DNA of 64,000 nucleotides from Diaphorobacter nitroreducens (GCA_003755025.1 RJVL01000006.1:186001-250000), one strand, 5' to 3'. Counted from the first letter of the stretch, positions 16,724 to 26,947 are shown. Numbers and translations: made by a program. Notes: generated from the sequence alone by a model not told the origin.

Positions 16724-18067
16724 CTACGCCTGCGTTGCCAGCCAGTGCGCGGCACCCGCCCCTGCCGCACGCCCGGTGGCATAGCACGCAGTCAACAGAT
16801 AACCCCCGGTGGGCGCCTCCCAGTCCAGCATCTCGCCCGCGCAGAAAACCCCGGGCATGGTGCGCAGCATGAGGCGCGTATCCAGCGCTTCGAAGGCCAC
16901 GCCGCCGGCCGTGCTGATGGCCTCATCCAATGGGCGTGCTGCCACCACGGTGATGGGCAAGGCCTTGATGGCATGGGCCAGCGCCATCGGGTCGGACATA
17001 CCATCCTTGCCCAGTTGTTCGTAGAGGACGGCGGTTTTGATGCCGTCCAGGCCCAGCCGGCTCTTGAGGTGGGTGGAAAGGCTGCGCGAGCCGCGCGGGT
17101 GGCGCACCTCGGCCAGCACGCGCTCGGGCGTGTGGTCGGGCAGCAAGTCCAAGTGGAAGGTGGCGTGACCGTGTGCCACGATCTCGTCGCGCAGCAGGCT
17201 GGAGACCGCATAGACCAGGCTGCCTTCCACGCCAGTGGCCGTGGCCACGAATTCCCCGCGCCGCTCAAAGCGCCGGCCCTGGCTGTCGGTGAAGGACAGC
17301 ACCACCGACTTGAAGGGCTGGCCCGCGAAGCGCTCGACGAAATGCGGCGTCCAGCCGACGGCGGGCGCGCCTCGGCCGATGAGCTCCAGAAAGAACTCTC
17401 GCCGCGTCTCGCCCACGGGCGCATCCACGCGCGGTACGTCGAAACCGCAGTTGGACGGCGCCAGCGGCGCTACAGGCACGCCGCGCTGCGCCAGCAGCGG
17501 CGCCCAGGTACCGTCCGAGCCCAGACGGCCCCAGCTGCCGCCGCCCAGGGCCAGCACGACGGCGCGCGCCCTTACCCGCACCTCTCCCGCCGGCGCGGCA
17601 AAGCGCAGCACAGGCGGCGTGATGCCATTCAATGCGTCGGCCCAGCCCATCCAACGATGGCGCATGTGCAGCTGCACCCCCTGCCCGCGCAAGCGGTGCA
17701 GCCAGGCACGCAGAAGCGGCGCGGCTTTCATGTCCTTGGGGAACACCCGGCCCGACGTACCGACGAAGGTCTGCGCGCCCAAGGCATCAGCCCACGCGCG
17801 CAAGTCCTCGGGGCCAAAGTCTCGCAGCCAGGGCGTCAGCGCCTGCTGGCGATCGCCATAGCGCGCCATGAAGGCCGCCAGCGGCTCGGAATGCGTGAGG
17901 TTCAGCCCGCCCCTGCCCGCCAGCAGGAACTTGCGTCCCACCGAAGGCATGGCGTCGAACACCTGCACGCTCAGGCCCGCCGCTGCGGCGGTCTCGGCGG
18001 CCATCAGGCCAGCCGGCCCTGCGCCAATCACAGCGATCTCGCAGGATCGCAGATCCGTATCCATCAT
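16724..18067 (-). CDS. FAD-dependent oxidoreductase, HI0933/YhiN-like flavoprotein (TIGR03862 type)
   Basis: 447 residues. The start at 18067 (MMDTDLRSCEIAVIGAGPAG) places the FAD-binding Rossmann motif GAGPAGLMAAETAAAAG at the N-terminus. SVGRKFLLAGRGGLNLTHSE (about 44-63) is typical of the HI0933/BaiN-type flavoproteins. VVLALGGGSWGRLGSDG and the C-terminal GVFCAGEMLDWEAPTGGYLL form the second half of the FAD site. Family members are structurally known but mostly lack an assigned substrate. It begins 13 bases after the methyltransferase stop and is probably co-transcribed with it. Confidence 0.85.
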   Translation of the reverse strand: MMDTDLRSCEIAVIGAGPAGLMAAETAAAAGLSVQVFDAMPSVGRKFLLAGRGGLNLTHSEPLAAFMARYGDRQQALTPWLRDFGPEDLRAWADALGAQTFVGTSGRVFPKDMKAAPLLRAWLHRLRGQGVQLHMRHRWMGWADALNGITPPVLRFAAPAGEVRVRARAVVLALGGGSWGRLGSDGTWAPLLAQRGVPVAPLAPSNCGFDVPRVDAPVGETRREFFLELIGRGAPAVGWTPHFVERFAGQPFKSVVLSFTDSQGRRFERRGEFVATATGVEGSLVYAVSSLLRDEIVAHGHATFHLDLLPDHTPERVLAEVRHPRGSRSLSTHLKSRLGLDGIKTAVLYEQLGKDGMSDPMALAHAIKALPITVVAARPLDEAISTAGGVAFEALDTRLMLRTMPGVFCAGEMLDWEAPTGGYLLTACYATGRAAGAGAAHWLATQA

Positions 18068-18080
18068 GGTGTTGCTTTCA

Positions 18081-18776
18081 TCAACCCGCACGCCGCAGCA
18101 GGCGCACGTGCATGGGCCGCACGAAGTGCGCTCCCTGCATCGTGCAATGCGGCGCGAAGGCCGCCGCCACGCGCTTGCGCAAGGACGCGTCGATGCGGTG
18201 GTCGGCAAAGGTGGGGTTCATCATCCGCCGCTCAAACTGGGCGAAGTCCTCGAAATGCACAGGCATGTCGAATCGCCGTTGCGCCACCTGCTCCCAGGTG
18301 CCGCGGACAGCCAGCGCGCGGTCCAGCGCCGCCTGCGCAGCGGCGCGCACGATGCCTTCGTCGTTGTACAGGCGCACGATCTCGTTGAGCGCGCCTTCGT
18401 AGACCGGCTCAGAAACGTACAGATGCCCGCCGGCACGCAGCACGCGCGCCACTTCGGTCAGGGCCTGGTCCATCGCATCCAGCGGCACGTGGTGCAGGGA
18501 CTTGAGCATCAGCGCCAGGTCGAACTGCGCGTCATCGCATGCAATGGCCTGCGCACCACCCACGGCAAAGCGCATGCGCGGCGGCGTGTCCTGCAGGTTG
18601 ATTGCGTGCTGCCGGAGGTCCACTTCCAGCCCCAGACACCGCATGTCCGGCCAACGCTGCAGCATCTGCCGCGCCATGCGCGCTCCGCCGCATCCGAGTT
18701 CGATGACGCGCGTGCCGGGGGTTGGCAGCAACTCGACCAGGACATCCAGTTCATCAGGGACGAGGGTGTGGTTCAT
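18081..18776 (-). CDS. Class I SAM-dependent methyltransferase
   Basis: 231 residues. Motif I is VIELGCGGARMARQML (about residues 24-39), followed by the acidic residue of motif II (LGLEVD) and the motif IV region FDLALMLKSLHHVP; ARVLRAGGHLYVSEP is the post-III strand. This fits the methyltransferase 11/25 class acting on small molecules. The substrate is unknown. It is the first gene of a two-gene unit with the flavoprotein downstream. I see nothing that ties the pair to a known pathway. Confidence 0.85.
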   Translation of the reverse strand: MNHTLVPDELDVLVELLPTPGTRVIELGCGGARMARQMLQRWPDMRCLGLEVDLRQHAINLQDTPPRMRFAVGGAQAIACDDAQFDLALMLKSLHHVPLDAMDQALTEVARVLRAGGHLYVSEPVYEGALNEIVRLYNDEGIVRAAAQAALDRALAVRGTWEQVAQRRFDMPVHFEDFAQFERRMMNPTFADHRIDASLRKRVAAAFAPHCTMQGAHFVRPMHVRLLRRAG

Positions 18777-18879
18777 GGGTCATCGATCAATCGGCAGAAT
18801 CAACCGATGGTACCTACCCCTGCGCGCGACGCGGGGTATTCCCGTACGCTGGCCACAGGCCCGGCGCCTGCCCACCCGG

Positions 18880-21800
18880 TCAGAACAGCACGCCCTGCCC
18901 TGGCGCGTCCACGACCACCAGCCTCCCATCGCCCGTCAAGAAAGCCGCGCCCACCCGCTCGCCCGGAAACTGCGCTCCCACCGCTTCGCGGTACAGGCGC
19001 AGCTGGGCCATCAGCTGCGGCTGGCGCTCGGGCGCGGTGGCGCTCTTGTAGTCCAGCACCCACCAGCGCGCACCCTCACGCGGCTGGCGCAGCCGCACCA
19101 GGCGGTCCAGACGCAGACCCTGGCCCTGGTAGACCAGCGGCGCTTCGTTGAGGGCCTGCTCCACGTGATCGGGGTTCCACGCCCAGGCACCCTCGCCCTG
19201 CAGAATGCTCCGCGCCATCGCTGCGGCCTGTGCGGCAGCCTCCGCCGTGATGTCGAAATCGCGCGCCAGCTGCGCCAGCCGCCGCGCGGGCCACACGCCG
19301 CCCGCCCGCAGGGCGCCGACCACGCCCGCCTGCTCCAGCAACTGGTGCATGGCCTCGCCCTGGCGCGACTGCGGGGTGGAGACGGGAGCACCCGCCGCAG
19401 CGGCTTGTGCCCTCGGCGCAGCCCCCGCATACGGCGGAAGCTGCGGCAACGCGACGGCGGCATCGTCAGCCACATCGCCCAATGGCGCGGCGGGCGGCAC
19501 TGGCGCGTCCTGCAGGGACTCGGCCAGCCGGTTCCACCAACTGCCGGGCGCGGCCGTGCTGGACTGCACCGCCGACAAGGCCAGGCAATGCTTGGCGCGT
19601 GTCATGGCCACATAGAGGGTGTTGAGCTCCTCGCGCTGGCGCTCCGCCAGTTCCGCCGCCAGCAGGTCCACCGCACTGGGCGGCGGGTTGGATTCGCTGG
19701 CCAGAAAGACAAAGCGCAGCGGAGCGGCCTGCTCGCCCGGCCAGTCGACCAGCGCGCCCATGGTCTCGGCCTTCTGCGCGCGCGCATCGGTGTCCAGCAA
19801 CAGCACGCTGTGCGCCTCCAGCCCTTTGGCGCCGTGGATGGTGAGCAGGCGCACGGCCTGCGCCTCCACGCGGCCGGGTGCGCGCATGCCCGGGCGCTTC
19901 ATGGCGCGCACGAAGGCATAGGCCGTGAGGTAGCGTCCCCCGCCCTGCTGCAGCGCTGCGGCCAGCAAAGCGCGCAGGTTGGCCAGCACGCCCGCACGCT
20001 GCGAGGCGGGAGCCGCGGCGGCAAAGCGCGCGGGCACGTCGCCGTGTTCGTAGATGGCATGCAGCGCATCGTGGGGAGGGCGTGTTTCCACCCATCGCTT
20101 GTATTGAGCCAAAACAGGCGCCAGCGCTTGCAGCTCGGGCGGTAGCAGCTCACTTTTTTGAAGTACGTCGAACCAGCTGCACGGGGATCCTTCTGCGGCC
20201 GTCTGGCGTACCCGCAGCGCAATCTGCACCAGCGCGTCATCCGTCAGGCCGAACAGCGGCGAGCGCAGCGCACGCGCCAGCGAAAGGTCATGCCCCGGTG
20301 AGACCAGAGCATCCAGCAGCGCGACGATGTCCTGCACCTCGGGCGCCTCGCCCAGCTCGGCCTTCTCGGGCTGCACGCAGGGCACGTGCAGCGCGCGCAG
20401 GGCCTCCTGCAGGGAGGCCAGCCGGTCGCGCTTGCGCGCGAGCACCATGATCTCCTGCGGCTGCACGCCCGCGGCGATCTGCGCCGCCACCCATTGCGCA
20501 GCCTGCGCGCATTCGCGCATGCGCAGGGTTTCCTCGGCTTCATGGCGCGGCTGGGTCAGAGTGTCGCGCCACTCGGGGGCAGTGGCCGCGGCGGCATCAC
20601 CCCCGTCAGGCGCCGTGATCGGGGGCAGGCGCAGCAGTTGCCCCGGGTCGCGCGATTCGGTGGTGTGGTCGCGAAAGCCCGCGTACTCACCCTGCGCCTG
20701 CGCCGCCTGCATGGCCTGGTTCACCGCTGCGATCACGCCGATGGCGTTGCGCCGCGTGTGGTCGCAGGCCAGCAGGTCGCCCCCCAGCCCCTCGCGTACG
20801 AAGGCCTGGGCGGCCTTGAAGACCTGCGGCTCGGCGCGGCGAAAGCGGTAGATGCTCTGCTTGGGGTCACCCACGATGAACACGCTGGGCGGCTGCTGGC
20901 CGCCGCCCGCGCCCGCGTAACCTGCCAGCCAGGCATGCAGCGCCTGCCACTGCAGCGGGTTGGTGTCCTGGAACTCATCCACCAGCAGGTGGCGCACGCG
21001 CGCGTCCAGCCGCTCCTGCACCCAGCCCGAGAGGATGGGGTCGGACAGCATGACCAGCGCCGTGCGCTCCACGTCGTTCATGTCCACCCAGCCGCGCTCG
21101 CGCTTGAGCTGGGCGAACTGCGCGATGAGCGCACGCGCCAGCCGCGCCATGCGCTGCTGGTGCAGCCAGGCCTCGTGCTGGCGGCGCGCGGCGCACAGGC
21201 GCTGCAGTTCACCCTCAGCCTCCTGCGCGGCGGCGAACTTCTCCAGATTCTTGGACAGGCGATCCTCGCTGGCCACGAAGAAGGCCTTGCGCAGCGTGTC
21301 CAGACGCTGGCCCAGGTCGTCGCACAGCCAGGCGTCGATCACCGCGTTGGCGGCCTTCTGCGGCGTCTTGTTCGCCTGCGCCCCCAGCACCTGGGCCCAG
21401 GCATGCCAGCGCTGGCGCGCTGCGTCGCCGGCCAGGGCATCGGCCGGATGGTGCAAGCCGGCAAGGTCCGCGAACTGCATGCCGAAATGCGGGATCGATG
21501 CGTCCACCACGCCCGCCTCGTCGGCCAGCGCGAACTCCACGCGCTTGGCCAGCGCGCCTTCGAGCGCCTTGTGCGTCTGCGAGCGGCCGTGATGTGCTAC
21601 GCAGGCTTCGTAATCCGCGCGCAGCGCGGCGTCCTGCGCCACGGCGGCGAGGTAGGGGCGCCAAACCTCGCGCACTGCCTCGGCGTCATCCTCCAGCAAG
21701 TCGTAATGGGCGGGCAGGCCCTGCTGCTCCAGCACCGCCAGCGGCGCCGTGCCCAGCAGCGCCGCAAACCAGCTGTGAAAGGTGCGTATCTGCACGGGGC

Positions 21801-22185
21801 GGCCCGCGTCCAGCGTCTGCCGATATAGTTTTTGTAGCTGCTCGCGCTTGTCCAGAGCGCGCTGCGGCCCGATTCCTCTTGCAATCAGCTCCTTTTCCAG
21901 ATCAGGCAGTGGCTTGGCCGCAAACTCCTGCAGCCATTCCTGCAGGCGCTGGCGCATTTCACCCGCGGCCTTCTTGGTGAAGGTGATGGCCAGGATCTCG
22001 TGCGGCGCACAGCCGTCCAGCAGCGCGCGCAGCATGCGCGAGACCAGCATCCAGGTCTTGCCGGCGCCGGCGCAGGCCTCCACGGCCACGCTGCGCTGCG
22101 GGTCGCAGGCAATGGCGTAGAAGGCCTCCCGCGTGACCGGTTGGCCGTTGTGTTCGTAGGCGGCTTGCGCGGCAGCTTCACTCAT
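18880..22185 (-). CDS. addA: AddA-type UvrD/RecB-like helicase-nuclease
   Basis: 1101 residues. The start at 22185 (MSEAAAQAAYEHNGQPVTRE) overlaps the addB stop by 8 bases. Walker A is ACAGAGKTW (38-46). ITFTKKAAGEM is motif Ia and LLVDEFQDTNPLQWQ motif II (UvrD/RecB type). GDPKQSIYRFRRAEP is motif III, and VRLLTIHGAKGLE and LYVAMTRAKHCL are motifs V-VI. The C-terminal 130 residues carry WWVLDYKSAT and a downstream QLRLY, the PD-(D/E)XK nuclease core. With AddB it resects double-strand ends for RecA. Two dispersed-repeat copies lie inside it. Confidence 0.9.
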   Translation of the reverse strand: MSEAAAQAAYEHNGQPVTREAFYAIACDPQRSVAVEACAGAGKTWMLVSRMLRALLDGCAPHEILAITFTKKAAGEMRQRLQEWLQEFAAKPLPDLEKELIARGIGPQRALDKREQLQKLYRQTLDAGRPVQIRTFHSWFAALLGTAPLAVLEQQGLPAHYDLLEDDAEAVREVWRPYLAAVAQDAALRADYEACVAHHGRSQTHKALEGALAKRVEFALADEAGVVDASIPHFGMQFADLAGLHHPADALAGDAARQRWHAWAQVLGAQANKTPQKAANAVIDAWLCDDLGQRLDTLRKAFFVASEDRLSKNLEKFAAAQEAEGELQRLCAARRQHEAWLHQQRMARLARALIAQFAQLKRERGWVDMNDVERTALVMLSDPILSGWVQERLDARVRHLLVDEFQDTNPLQWQALHAWLAGYAGAGGGQQPPSVFIVGDPKQSIYRFRRAEPQVFKAAQAFVREGLGGDLLACDHTRRNAIGVIAAVNQAMQAAQAQGEYAGFRDHTTESRDPGQLLRLPPITAPDGGDAAAATAPEWRDTLTQPRHEAEETLRMRECAQAAQWVAAQIAAGVQPQEIMVLARKRDRLASLQEALRALHVPCVQPEKAELGEAPEVQDIVALLDALVSPGHDLSLARALRSPLFGLTDDALVQIALRVRQTAAEGSPCSWFDVLQKSELLPPELQALAPVLAQYKRWVETRPPHDALHAIYEHGDVPARFAAAAPASQRAGVLANLRALLAAALQQGGGRYLTAYAFVRAMKRPGMRAPGRVEAQAVRLLTIHGAKGLEAHSVLLLDTDARAQKAETMGALVDWPGEQAAPLRFVFLASESNPPPSAVDLLAAELAERQREELNTLYVAMTRAKHCLALSAVQSSTAAPGSWWNRLAESLQDAPVPPAAPLGDVADDAAVALPQLPPYAGAAPRAQAAAAGAPVSTPQSRQGEAMHQLLEQAGVVGALRAGGVWPARRLAQLARDFDITAEAAAQAAAMARSILQGEGAWAWNPDHVEQALNEAPLVYQGQGLRLDRLVRLRQPREGARWWVLDYKSATAPERQPQLMAQLRLYREAVGAQFPGERVGAAFLTGDGRLVVVDAPGQGVLF
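20116..20160 (+). repeat. Dispersed repeat family, copy 6, inside addA (antisense)
   Basis: GGCGCCAGCGCTTGCAGCTC, then GGGCGGTAGCAGCTCACTTT. The spacing of CCAGCGCTT and GTAGCAGCT, and the TTTTTTGA end, follow copy 4. Translated on the opposite strand as part of AddA. Confidence 0.45.
21823..21869 (-). repeat. Dispersed repeat family, copy 7, inside addA (sense)
   Basis: On the minus strand: GACAAGCGCGAGCAGCTACA, then AAAACTATAT, preceded by GGCCGCAGCGCGCTCT. This is the same core as the intergenic copies. Confidence 0.5.
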
Positions 22186-24748
22186 TCCAGAAATCCTTGC
22201 GGCACAGACCGCGCGCGGCGCACCATTCGCACACGCTGCCCTCGCCCAACGCGGGCAGCGGCGCGCCGGCGGCAATGCGCTGCATGTCGTGCGTGATGCC
22301 GTCCAGCAGCAGGTCGCGCAGGTGCACCACGTCGTCCTGCTCGTGCAGCCGGGTTTCGCCGCGCTCACCCACATTCACGTACACGGCCCGCAAGGTGTCG
22401 TCCTGCAGCAATGCGGCATAGAAGGCGAGCTGCGTGTCCTCGGACCCGGCCTTGATGCGCCCGCGCGTGAGGGCGTCGCTCTCGGTCTTGTAGTCGATCA
22501 CCAGCGCCAGGGGTTCGCCGCCGCCCTGCGGACGCACGGCGTCCACACGGTCCAGTGTGCCGACCAGTTCCAGCGCGCCCAGCGGCTGGCGCGCGCGCAG
22601 CTCGGCCTGGCGAAAACAGGCGCCAGCGGCTTCGTGCTTGCCCAGCCATTCCAGATAGCCGGCGCGCAGCGCGGGCCAGCCCGAGGCGTAGGGCAGGAAG
22701 TCGCCCTCCTGCAGCCCCAGCTCGCGCGTAGCGCGCGCAGCCGCCTCGTCCATGAGCGCCGTGCGCGCCGCGGCGTCGCCCGTGGGCGCGTCCTGCAACG
22801 CCTCATGGAAGTGCTGCAGCACGGCATGCAGCCAGGTGCCGAAGTCACGTTTGTCCAGCCCAGCGTCCAGTTCGTCGTCTTCCTGCAGCTGCAGTTGGCG
22901 CAGCGCGAAGAAGCGGTAGGGACAGTGGCGCAGGTCGGAATATGCCGAGGACGATAGCCGTTGCACCGGCAGCTGCGCGCCCACCGGCAGCGGACGCGCC
23001 GTGGGTGCCGCGGGCACGCTGCGCGTCACCCGGGGATCGGCACCGTCCGTGCCGGTTCCGTCCAGCCGAAGCGCCTGGACCAGCGGGCTCGGCAGGAGGG
23101 GTTCGCCCCCCTCGTCGCCCACGCGCCACAGGAGGTCGACACGCGCAATACGCAGGGCATGCCGCCAGGCGGCGTGCTGCGCGGCGGCCAACACGTCGCG
23201 CGTGGGCAGCCCCAGTCCCTCGCGCTGCGCCTGCGTCCAGGGGCCGGGCGGTTCAGGCGCGGCCTGCAGGCGTTTCTCATCGCAGCCAGGCAGCACCAGC
23301 GCAGCGAACGGGCGCGCCAGCAGCTGCGGCAGGGGCAGAACCACCACGGGTGCATCGTCCACATAGGCCGGTCGATAGCGCGCGCATTCCAGCACCTCTC
23401 CCACCCAGCGTGTGAAGTCCGCCAGCGCCATGCGCGCACCGGCCCCGTCCATGTCCTGCAGATCGTCCTGCAGGCCCTCGGGCAGGCGCAGTTCGGCAAG
23501 CACGCGCACACCGGCCTCGTCCTGCTGCAGCCCGTCCCACAGGCCGCAGTCCTGCAGCAGCACGCGCAGCGACTGCAACCACTGGGCCAACGGCCGCGCG
23601 GCCCGCAGCTGCGCGCGCCAGGCCTGTACCTGGTCCGCCAACGCGGCCTCGGCCGGGCGCCGCTCAGCCAACGCCTGCAGTTGCGTCGCCGCGCCGCTCC
23701 AATGCCGAGCGCCCGCACGGCGCAGCCAGTGCTCCAGCGCGCGCAGTGCGGCCCCATCCACCGCGGGCGACTGCTTGAGCCAGTCGAGCACGGCATCGGC
23801 GGTGGCGTCCCAGGCACAGGCCTGCAGCACCGCCATCAGCCGCGCCGCAGCGTGGGTGGTGGAGAGCAGCCAGCCGTTTTCGTCGTGCACAGCCACGCCT
23901 GCGCCGCCGAGCAAGGCGCTGATGCGGCGGGTGAGCGCGCGGTCGTTGGCCACCAGTGCCACGGGCGCCTGTCCCTGCGCCAGGTGCTGCAGCACACAGG
24001 CGGCGGCACGCTGGGCCTCGTCCTCGGCATCGGGCACGGCATGCAAGGTTGGCACGCCGGCCTTCCCGCCGTCCATCACCTGCGGCAGGTCCACGACAAG
24101 GCCCGCCTCTGCCCAGTGCTGCGCCAGCGTGCGGGCCAGGGGGTCGGGTTGGAAGCCCTGCACCACCACCAGCAGCGGCACGGCCGCACGCACGCCAGAC
24201 TCGAACAGCACATCCCCCACGTGGCGCGAGGCCAGCACCCATTCCAGGGCGATGCGCGCTGCGGCGGCCTCCAGCCGGAGCGCGCCACCGTCGCCCGCCG
24301 CCGGCAGCAGGGCGCGCGCCGCCTCGCCCCAGTCCGGGCGCCGCTCAGGAGCCACGGCCGCTGCCACCACCGCCAACTGCGCGGCCATCTCCAGCAGCGG
24401 ACCGCTGAGGACTTCGCGGTGCGCGGCGAGACCGGCGCGGTCGAGCAATGCACGTGCGGTGACCGCATCGCGCGCCATATCGCCCGCGTACTCGCTGCCC
24501 TCCGCCAGAGGCGCGCCCAGCTGGGCAGCCCAGTTGCGCGTGGTCTCGAAGCGCGGCGCGAAACCCTGCGGGTAGGCGCGTTGCCATTGCCGGCGCGCCT
24601 CGCCCATGAGCTGGGCGTACGGCACCAGCACCACGGTGGCCGCCAGGTGCGCGCCGCGCTGCGCAGCCGCCGAGCGCACCTGCTCGAAAACCGCGCACCA
24701 CCCCGCGCTGCACGCTGCGGCGTGATCGTCTTTTGCTATGGGTGTCAT
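22178..24748 (-). CDS. addB: AddB-type PD-(D/E)XK nuclease subunit
   Basis: About 856 residues. The start is uncertain: ATG at 24748 (MTPIAKDDHAAACSAGW) is used; ATG 24769 and GTG 24799 are alternatives, and none has a clear ribosome site. The C-terminal third is a RecB-type nuclease: LVIDYKTESDA, then TQLAFYAALL. Four cysteines suited to an Fe-S cluster are present: one in LRHCPYRFF (about residue 620) and three in CEWCAARGLC at the end, with the C-x2-C-x5-C spacing of AddB. The N-terminal part is a degenerate helicase region. The stop overlaps the addA start by 8 bases. Confidence 0.87.
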   Translation of the reverse strand: MTPIAKDDHAAACSAGWCAVFEQVRSAAAQRGAHLAATVVLVPYAQLMGEARRQWQRAYPQGFAPRFETTRNWAAQLGAPLAEGSEYAGDMARDAVTARALLDRAGLAAHREVLSGPLLEMAAQLAVVAAAVAPERRPDWGEAARALLPAAGDGGALRLEAAAARIALEWVLASRHVGDVLFESGVRAAVPLLVVVQGFQPDPLARTLAQHWAEAGLVVDLPQVMDGGKAGVPTLHAVPDAEDEAQRAAACVLQHLAQGQAPVALVANDRALTRRISALLGGAGVAVHDENGWLLSTTHAAARLMAVLQACAWDATADAVLDWLKQSPAVDGAALRALEHWLRRAGARHWSGAATQLQALAERRPAEAALADQVQAWRAQLRAARPLAQWLQSLRVLLQDCGLWDGLQQDEAGVRVLAELRLPEGLQDDLQDMDGAGARMALADFTRWVGEVLECARYRPAYVDDAPVVVLPLPQLLARPFAALVLPGCDEKRLQAAPEPPGPWTQAQREGLGLPTRDVLAAAQHAAWRHALRIARVDLLWRVGDEGGEPLLPSPLVQALRLDGTGTDGADPRVTRSVPAAPTARPLPVGAQLPVQRLSSSAYSDLRHCPYRFFALRQLQLQEDDELDAGLDKRDFGTWLHAVLQHFHEALQDAPTGDAAARTALMDEAAARATRELGLQEGDFLPYASGWPALRAGYLEWLGKHEAAGACFRQAELRARQPLGALELVGTLDRVDAVRPQGGGEPLALVIDYKTESDALTRGRIKAGSEDTQLAFYAALLQDDTLRAVYVNVGERGETRLHEQDDVVHLRDLLLDGITHDMQRIAAGAPLPALGEGSVCEWCAARGLCRKDFWNE

Positions 24749-24789
24749 AGCGTTACAAGCACCGGCCATATGAGGATGCGGGGATTCGG

Positions 24790-24818
24790 TTTCTGTCACA
24801 ATGACTGGACTTTATACG
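24790..24818 (+). promoter_or_regulatory. Candidate trxA promoter
   Basis: TTTCTG and TATACG are separated by exactly 17 bases, placing transcription start about 38 bases before the trxA ATG. It is a moderate match to the sigma-70 consensus. Confidence 0.4.
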
Positions 24819-24863
24819 TACCGGCATCGCCCACTGCTCACACAAGGAACCAAGGAACGCGCC

Positions 24864-25196
24864 ATGGCCAGCGAACTCATCAAACATCTCTCCGACGCCA
24901 GCTTTGAAGCCGACGTGCTGAAAGCCGGCACTCCGGTGCTGGTGGACTACTGGGCCGAGTGGTGCGGCCCCTGCAAGATGATCGCCCCCATCCTGGACGA
25001 GGTGGCTGGCGCCTACCAGGGCAAGCTCACCATTGCCAAGATGAACGTGGACGAGAACCGCGAGATTCCCGCCAAGTTCGGCATCCGCGGCATTCCCACG
25101 CTGATGCTGTTCAAGAACGGTGAACTCGCCGCCACCAAGGTAGGCGCCATGAGCAAGGCCCAGCTCACCGCCTTCATCGACCAGCAATTGGCCTGA
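24864..25196 (+). CDS. trxA: Thioredoxin 1
   Basis: 110 residues, standard thioredoxin length. Cytoplasmic disulfide reductant. The start at 24864 ([20 protein letters not shown]) has AAGGA upstream; a longer reading to 24801 would lie over the promoter. The active site is [11 protein letters not shown] (C34, C37), and the cis-proline loop is [11 protein letters not shown]. It lies between addB (divergent) and rho (same strand), with a strong hairpin after it; trxA next to rho is common in proteobacteria. Confidence 0.97.
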   Translation: MASELIKHLSDASFEADVLKAGTPVLVDYWAEWCGPCKMIAPILDEVAGAYQGKLTIAKMNVDENREIPAKFGIRGIPTLMLFKNGELAATKVGAMSKAQLTAFIDQQLA

Positions 25197-25205
25197 TTCC
25201 CTTCT

Positions 25206-25230
25206 TGCCGGCCGCCCTCCGCGGCCGGCA
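25206..25230 (+). terminator. Hairpin after trxA
   Basis: TGCCGGCCGC and GCGGCCGGCA form a perfect 10-bp stem with loop CCTCC, 10 bases after the trxA stop. The downstream tract is GTCTTCC, not a T-run, so termination may be partial or Rho-assisted. Confidence 0.6.
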
Positions 25231-25435
25231 GTCTTCCGAGGTGCGCAGCACCCGGGCAACCTGCGAATAGCGCAGAACTTTTCCTGTCATAATTCGCGCT
25301 GATCGCCTCGCCGCACGTGCACCCAGCGGCCGGCTCCGGATCACAGGCTCGCCAAGTCCGCCATCACCCATGGCCCGCACGAAACGCAGCCCTTCCCCTC
25401 ACACAGACATTTCCACTCCGTCCAGGAGTCACTCC

Positions 25436-26698
25436 ATGCACCTTAACGAACTCAAGGCACTGCACGTGTCTGAAGTCCTCAAGCAGGCCGAAGACCTGGA
25501 AATCGAAAACGGCGGCCGCATGCGCAAGCAGGAGCTGATGTTCGCCATCATCAAGAAGCGTGCAAAAGCCGGCGAGCAGATTTTTGCCGACGGCGTGCTT
25601 GAGATCCTGCCCGACGGCTTCGGCTTCCTGCGCAGCCCCGACACCAGCTACACCGCGAGCACCGACGACATCTATATCAGTCCGAGCCAGGTGCGCCGCT
25701 TCAACCTGCACACCGGCGACATGATCGAAGGCGAGGTGCGCACGCCCAAGGATGGCGAGCGTTACTTCGCGCTGACCAAGCTTGACTCCGTCAACGGCGG
25801 CCCGCCCGAGCAGAACAAGCACAAGGTGATGTTCGAGAACCTCACGCCGCTGTTCCCCAAGGAGCAGATGCGGCTGGAGCGCGAGATCAAGGGCGAGGAG
25901 AACATCACCGGCCGCATCATCGACATCATCGCCCCCATCGGCCGCGGCCAACGCGCGCTGATCGTCGCGCCTCCGAAGAGCGGCAAGACGGTGATGATGC
26001 AGCACATCGCCCATGCCATCACGGCCAACAACCCCGATGTGCACCTGATGGTGCTGCTGGTGGACGAGCGCCCCGAGGAAGTGACCGAGATGCAGCGCTC
26101 GGTCAAGGGCGAAATCATTGCGTCGACCTTCGACGAGCCCGCCGCACGCCACGTGCATGTGGCCGAGATGGTGATCGAGCGCGCCAAGCGCCTCGTGGAA
26201 CTGAAAAAGGACGTGGTGATCCTGCTGGACTCCATCACCCGCCTGGCCCGCGCCTACAACAACGTGGTGCCCTCCAGCGGGAAGGTGCTCTCCGGCGGCG
26301 TGGACTCCAACGCTCTGCAACGCCCCAAGCGCTTCTTCGGCGCGGCGCGCAAGGTCGAGGAAGGCGGCTCGCTGACCATCATTGCCACGGCGCTGGTCGA
26401 CACCGGCAGCCGCATGGACGAAGTGATCTTTGAAGAATTCAAGGGCACGGGCAACTGCGAAATCCACCTGAGCCGCCGCCTCTACGAAAAGCGCGTGTTC
26501 CCGGCCATCGAGCTCAACAAGAGCGGCACACGCCGAGAGGAACTGCTGCTGGCACCCGAGATCCTGCAGAAGACGCGCATCCTGCGCCAGTTCATGTACA
26601 ACATGGACGAGATCGAGTCCATGGAACTCATGATCAAGAAGATGAAGGAAACCAAGACCAACGTGGAGTTCTTCGAGGCCATGCGCCGCGGCGGCTGA
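25436..26698 (+). CDS. rho: Transcription termination factor Rho
   Basis: 420 residues, full length. The start at 25436 ([20 protein letters not shown]) has AGGAG 8 bases upstream. An N-terminal helical domain is followed by the cold-shock-like RNA-binding domain ([12 protein letters not shown], about 61-72). Walker A is APPKSGKT (178-185), and [16 protein letters not shown] is Walker B. The Q-loop/R-loop region is [27 protein letters not shown] element at 25288-25293 may be the -10 box; the long leader of about 140 bases could host autogenous control, as in E. coli. Confidence 0.97.
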   Translation: MHLNELKALHVSEVLKQAEDLEIENGGRMRKQELMFAIIKKRAKAGEQIFADGVLEILPDGFGFLRSPDTSYTASTDDIYISPSQVRRFNLHTGDMIEGEVRTPKDGERYFALTKLDSVNGGPPEQNKHKVMFENLTPLFPKEQMRLEREIKGEENITGRIIDIIAPIGRGQRALIVAPPKSGKTVMMQHIAHAITANNPDVHLMVLLVDERPEEVTEMQRSVKGEIIASTFDEPAARHVHVAEMVIERAKRLVELKKDVVILLDSITRLARAYNNVVPSSGKVLSGGVDSNALQRPKRFFGAARKVEEGGSLTIIATALVDTGSRMDEVIFEEFKGTGNCEIHLSRRLYEKRVFPAIELNKSGTRREELLLAPEILQKTRILRQFMYNMDEIESMELMIKKMKETKTNVEFFEAMRRGG

Positions 26699-26723
26699 CC
26701 TGGTCTGCTCCACCGCTTTACCC

Positions 26724-26750
26724 AGCCCCGCCTTCGTGCGGGGCTTTTTC
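26724..26750 (+). terminator. Intrinsic terminator of rho
   Basis: AGCCCCG-CCTTCGTG-CGGGGCT stem-loop followed by TTTTT, 26 bases after the rho stop. Confidence 0.9.
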
Positions 26751-26947
26751 ATGGCCGCCCATTGCCCCTCGCTGCGTGCAGGCGTGACTCCCCGCCCACC
26801 GCTCACTTGATTCGCCTCAAGACACGGCGCGACGCGCCGGCCCATACTGGCTGTCATCTCATTTCGATAGCATGGTGGCCCGCAATGGGGCGCCCAACGG
26901 ACCGGGCGCTGCGAACGAAATTGCGGATTACCATCGCCGGCCTGCGT

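Noticed and set aside
24729-24763. Possible twelfth copy of the dispersed repeat at the addB start
   Set aside because: GCTTGTAACGCTATG and ATAGCAAAAG fit loosely, but the CAGCTAT core is not recognisable; left out of the count.
22961-24907. 648-codon plus-strand frame opposite addB
   Set aside because: Shadow of addB; it also overlaps trxA in another frame.
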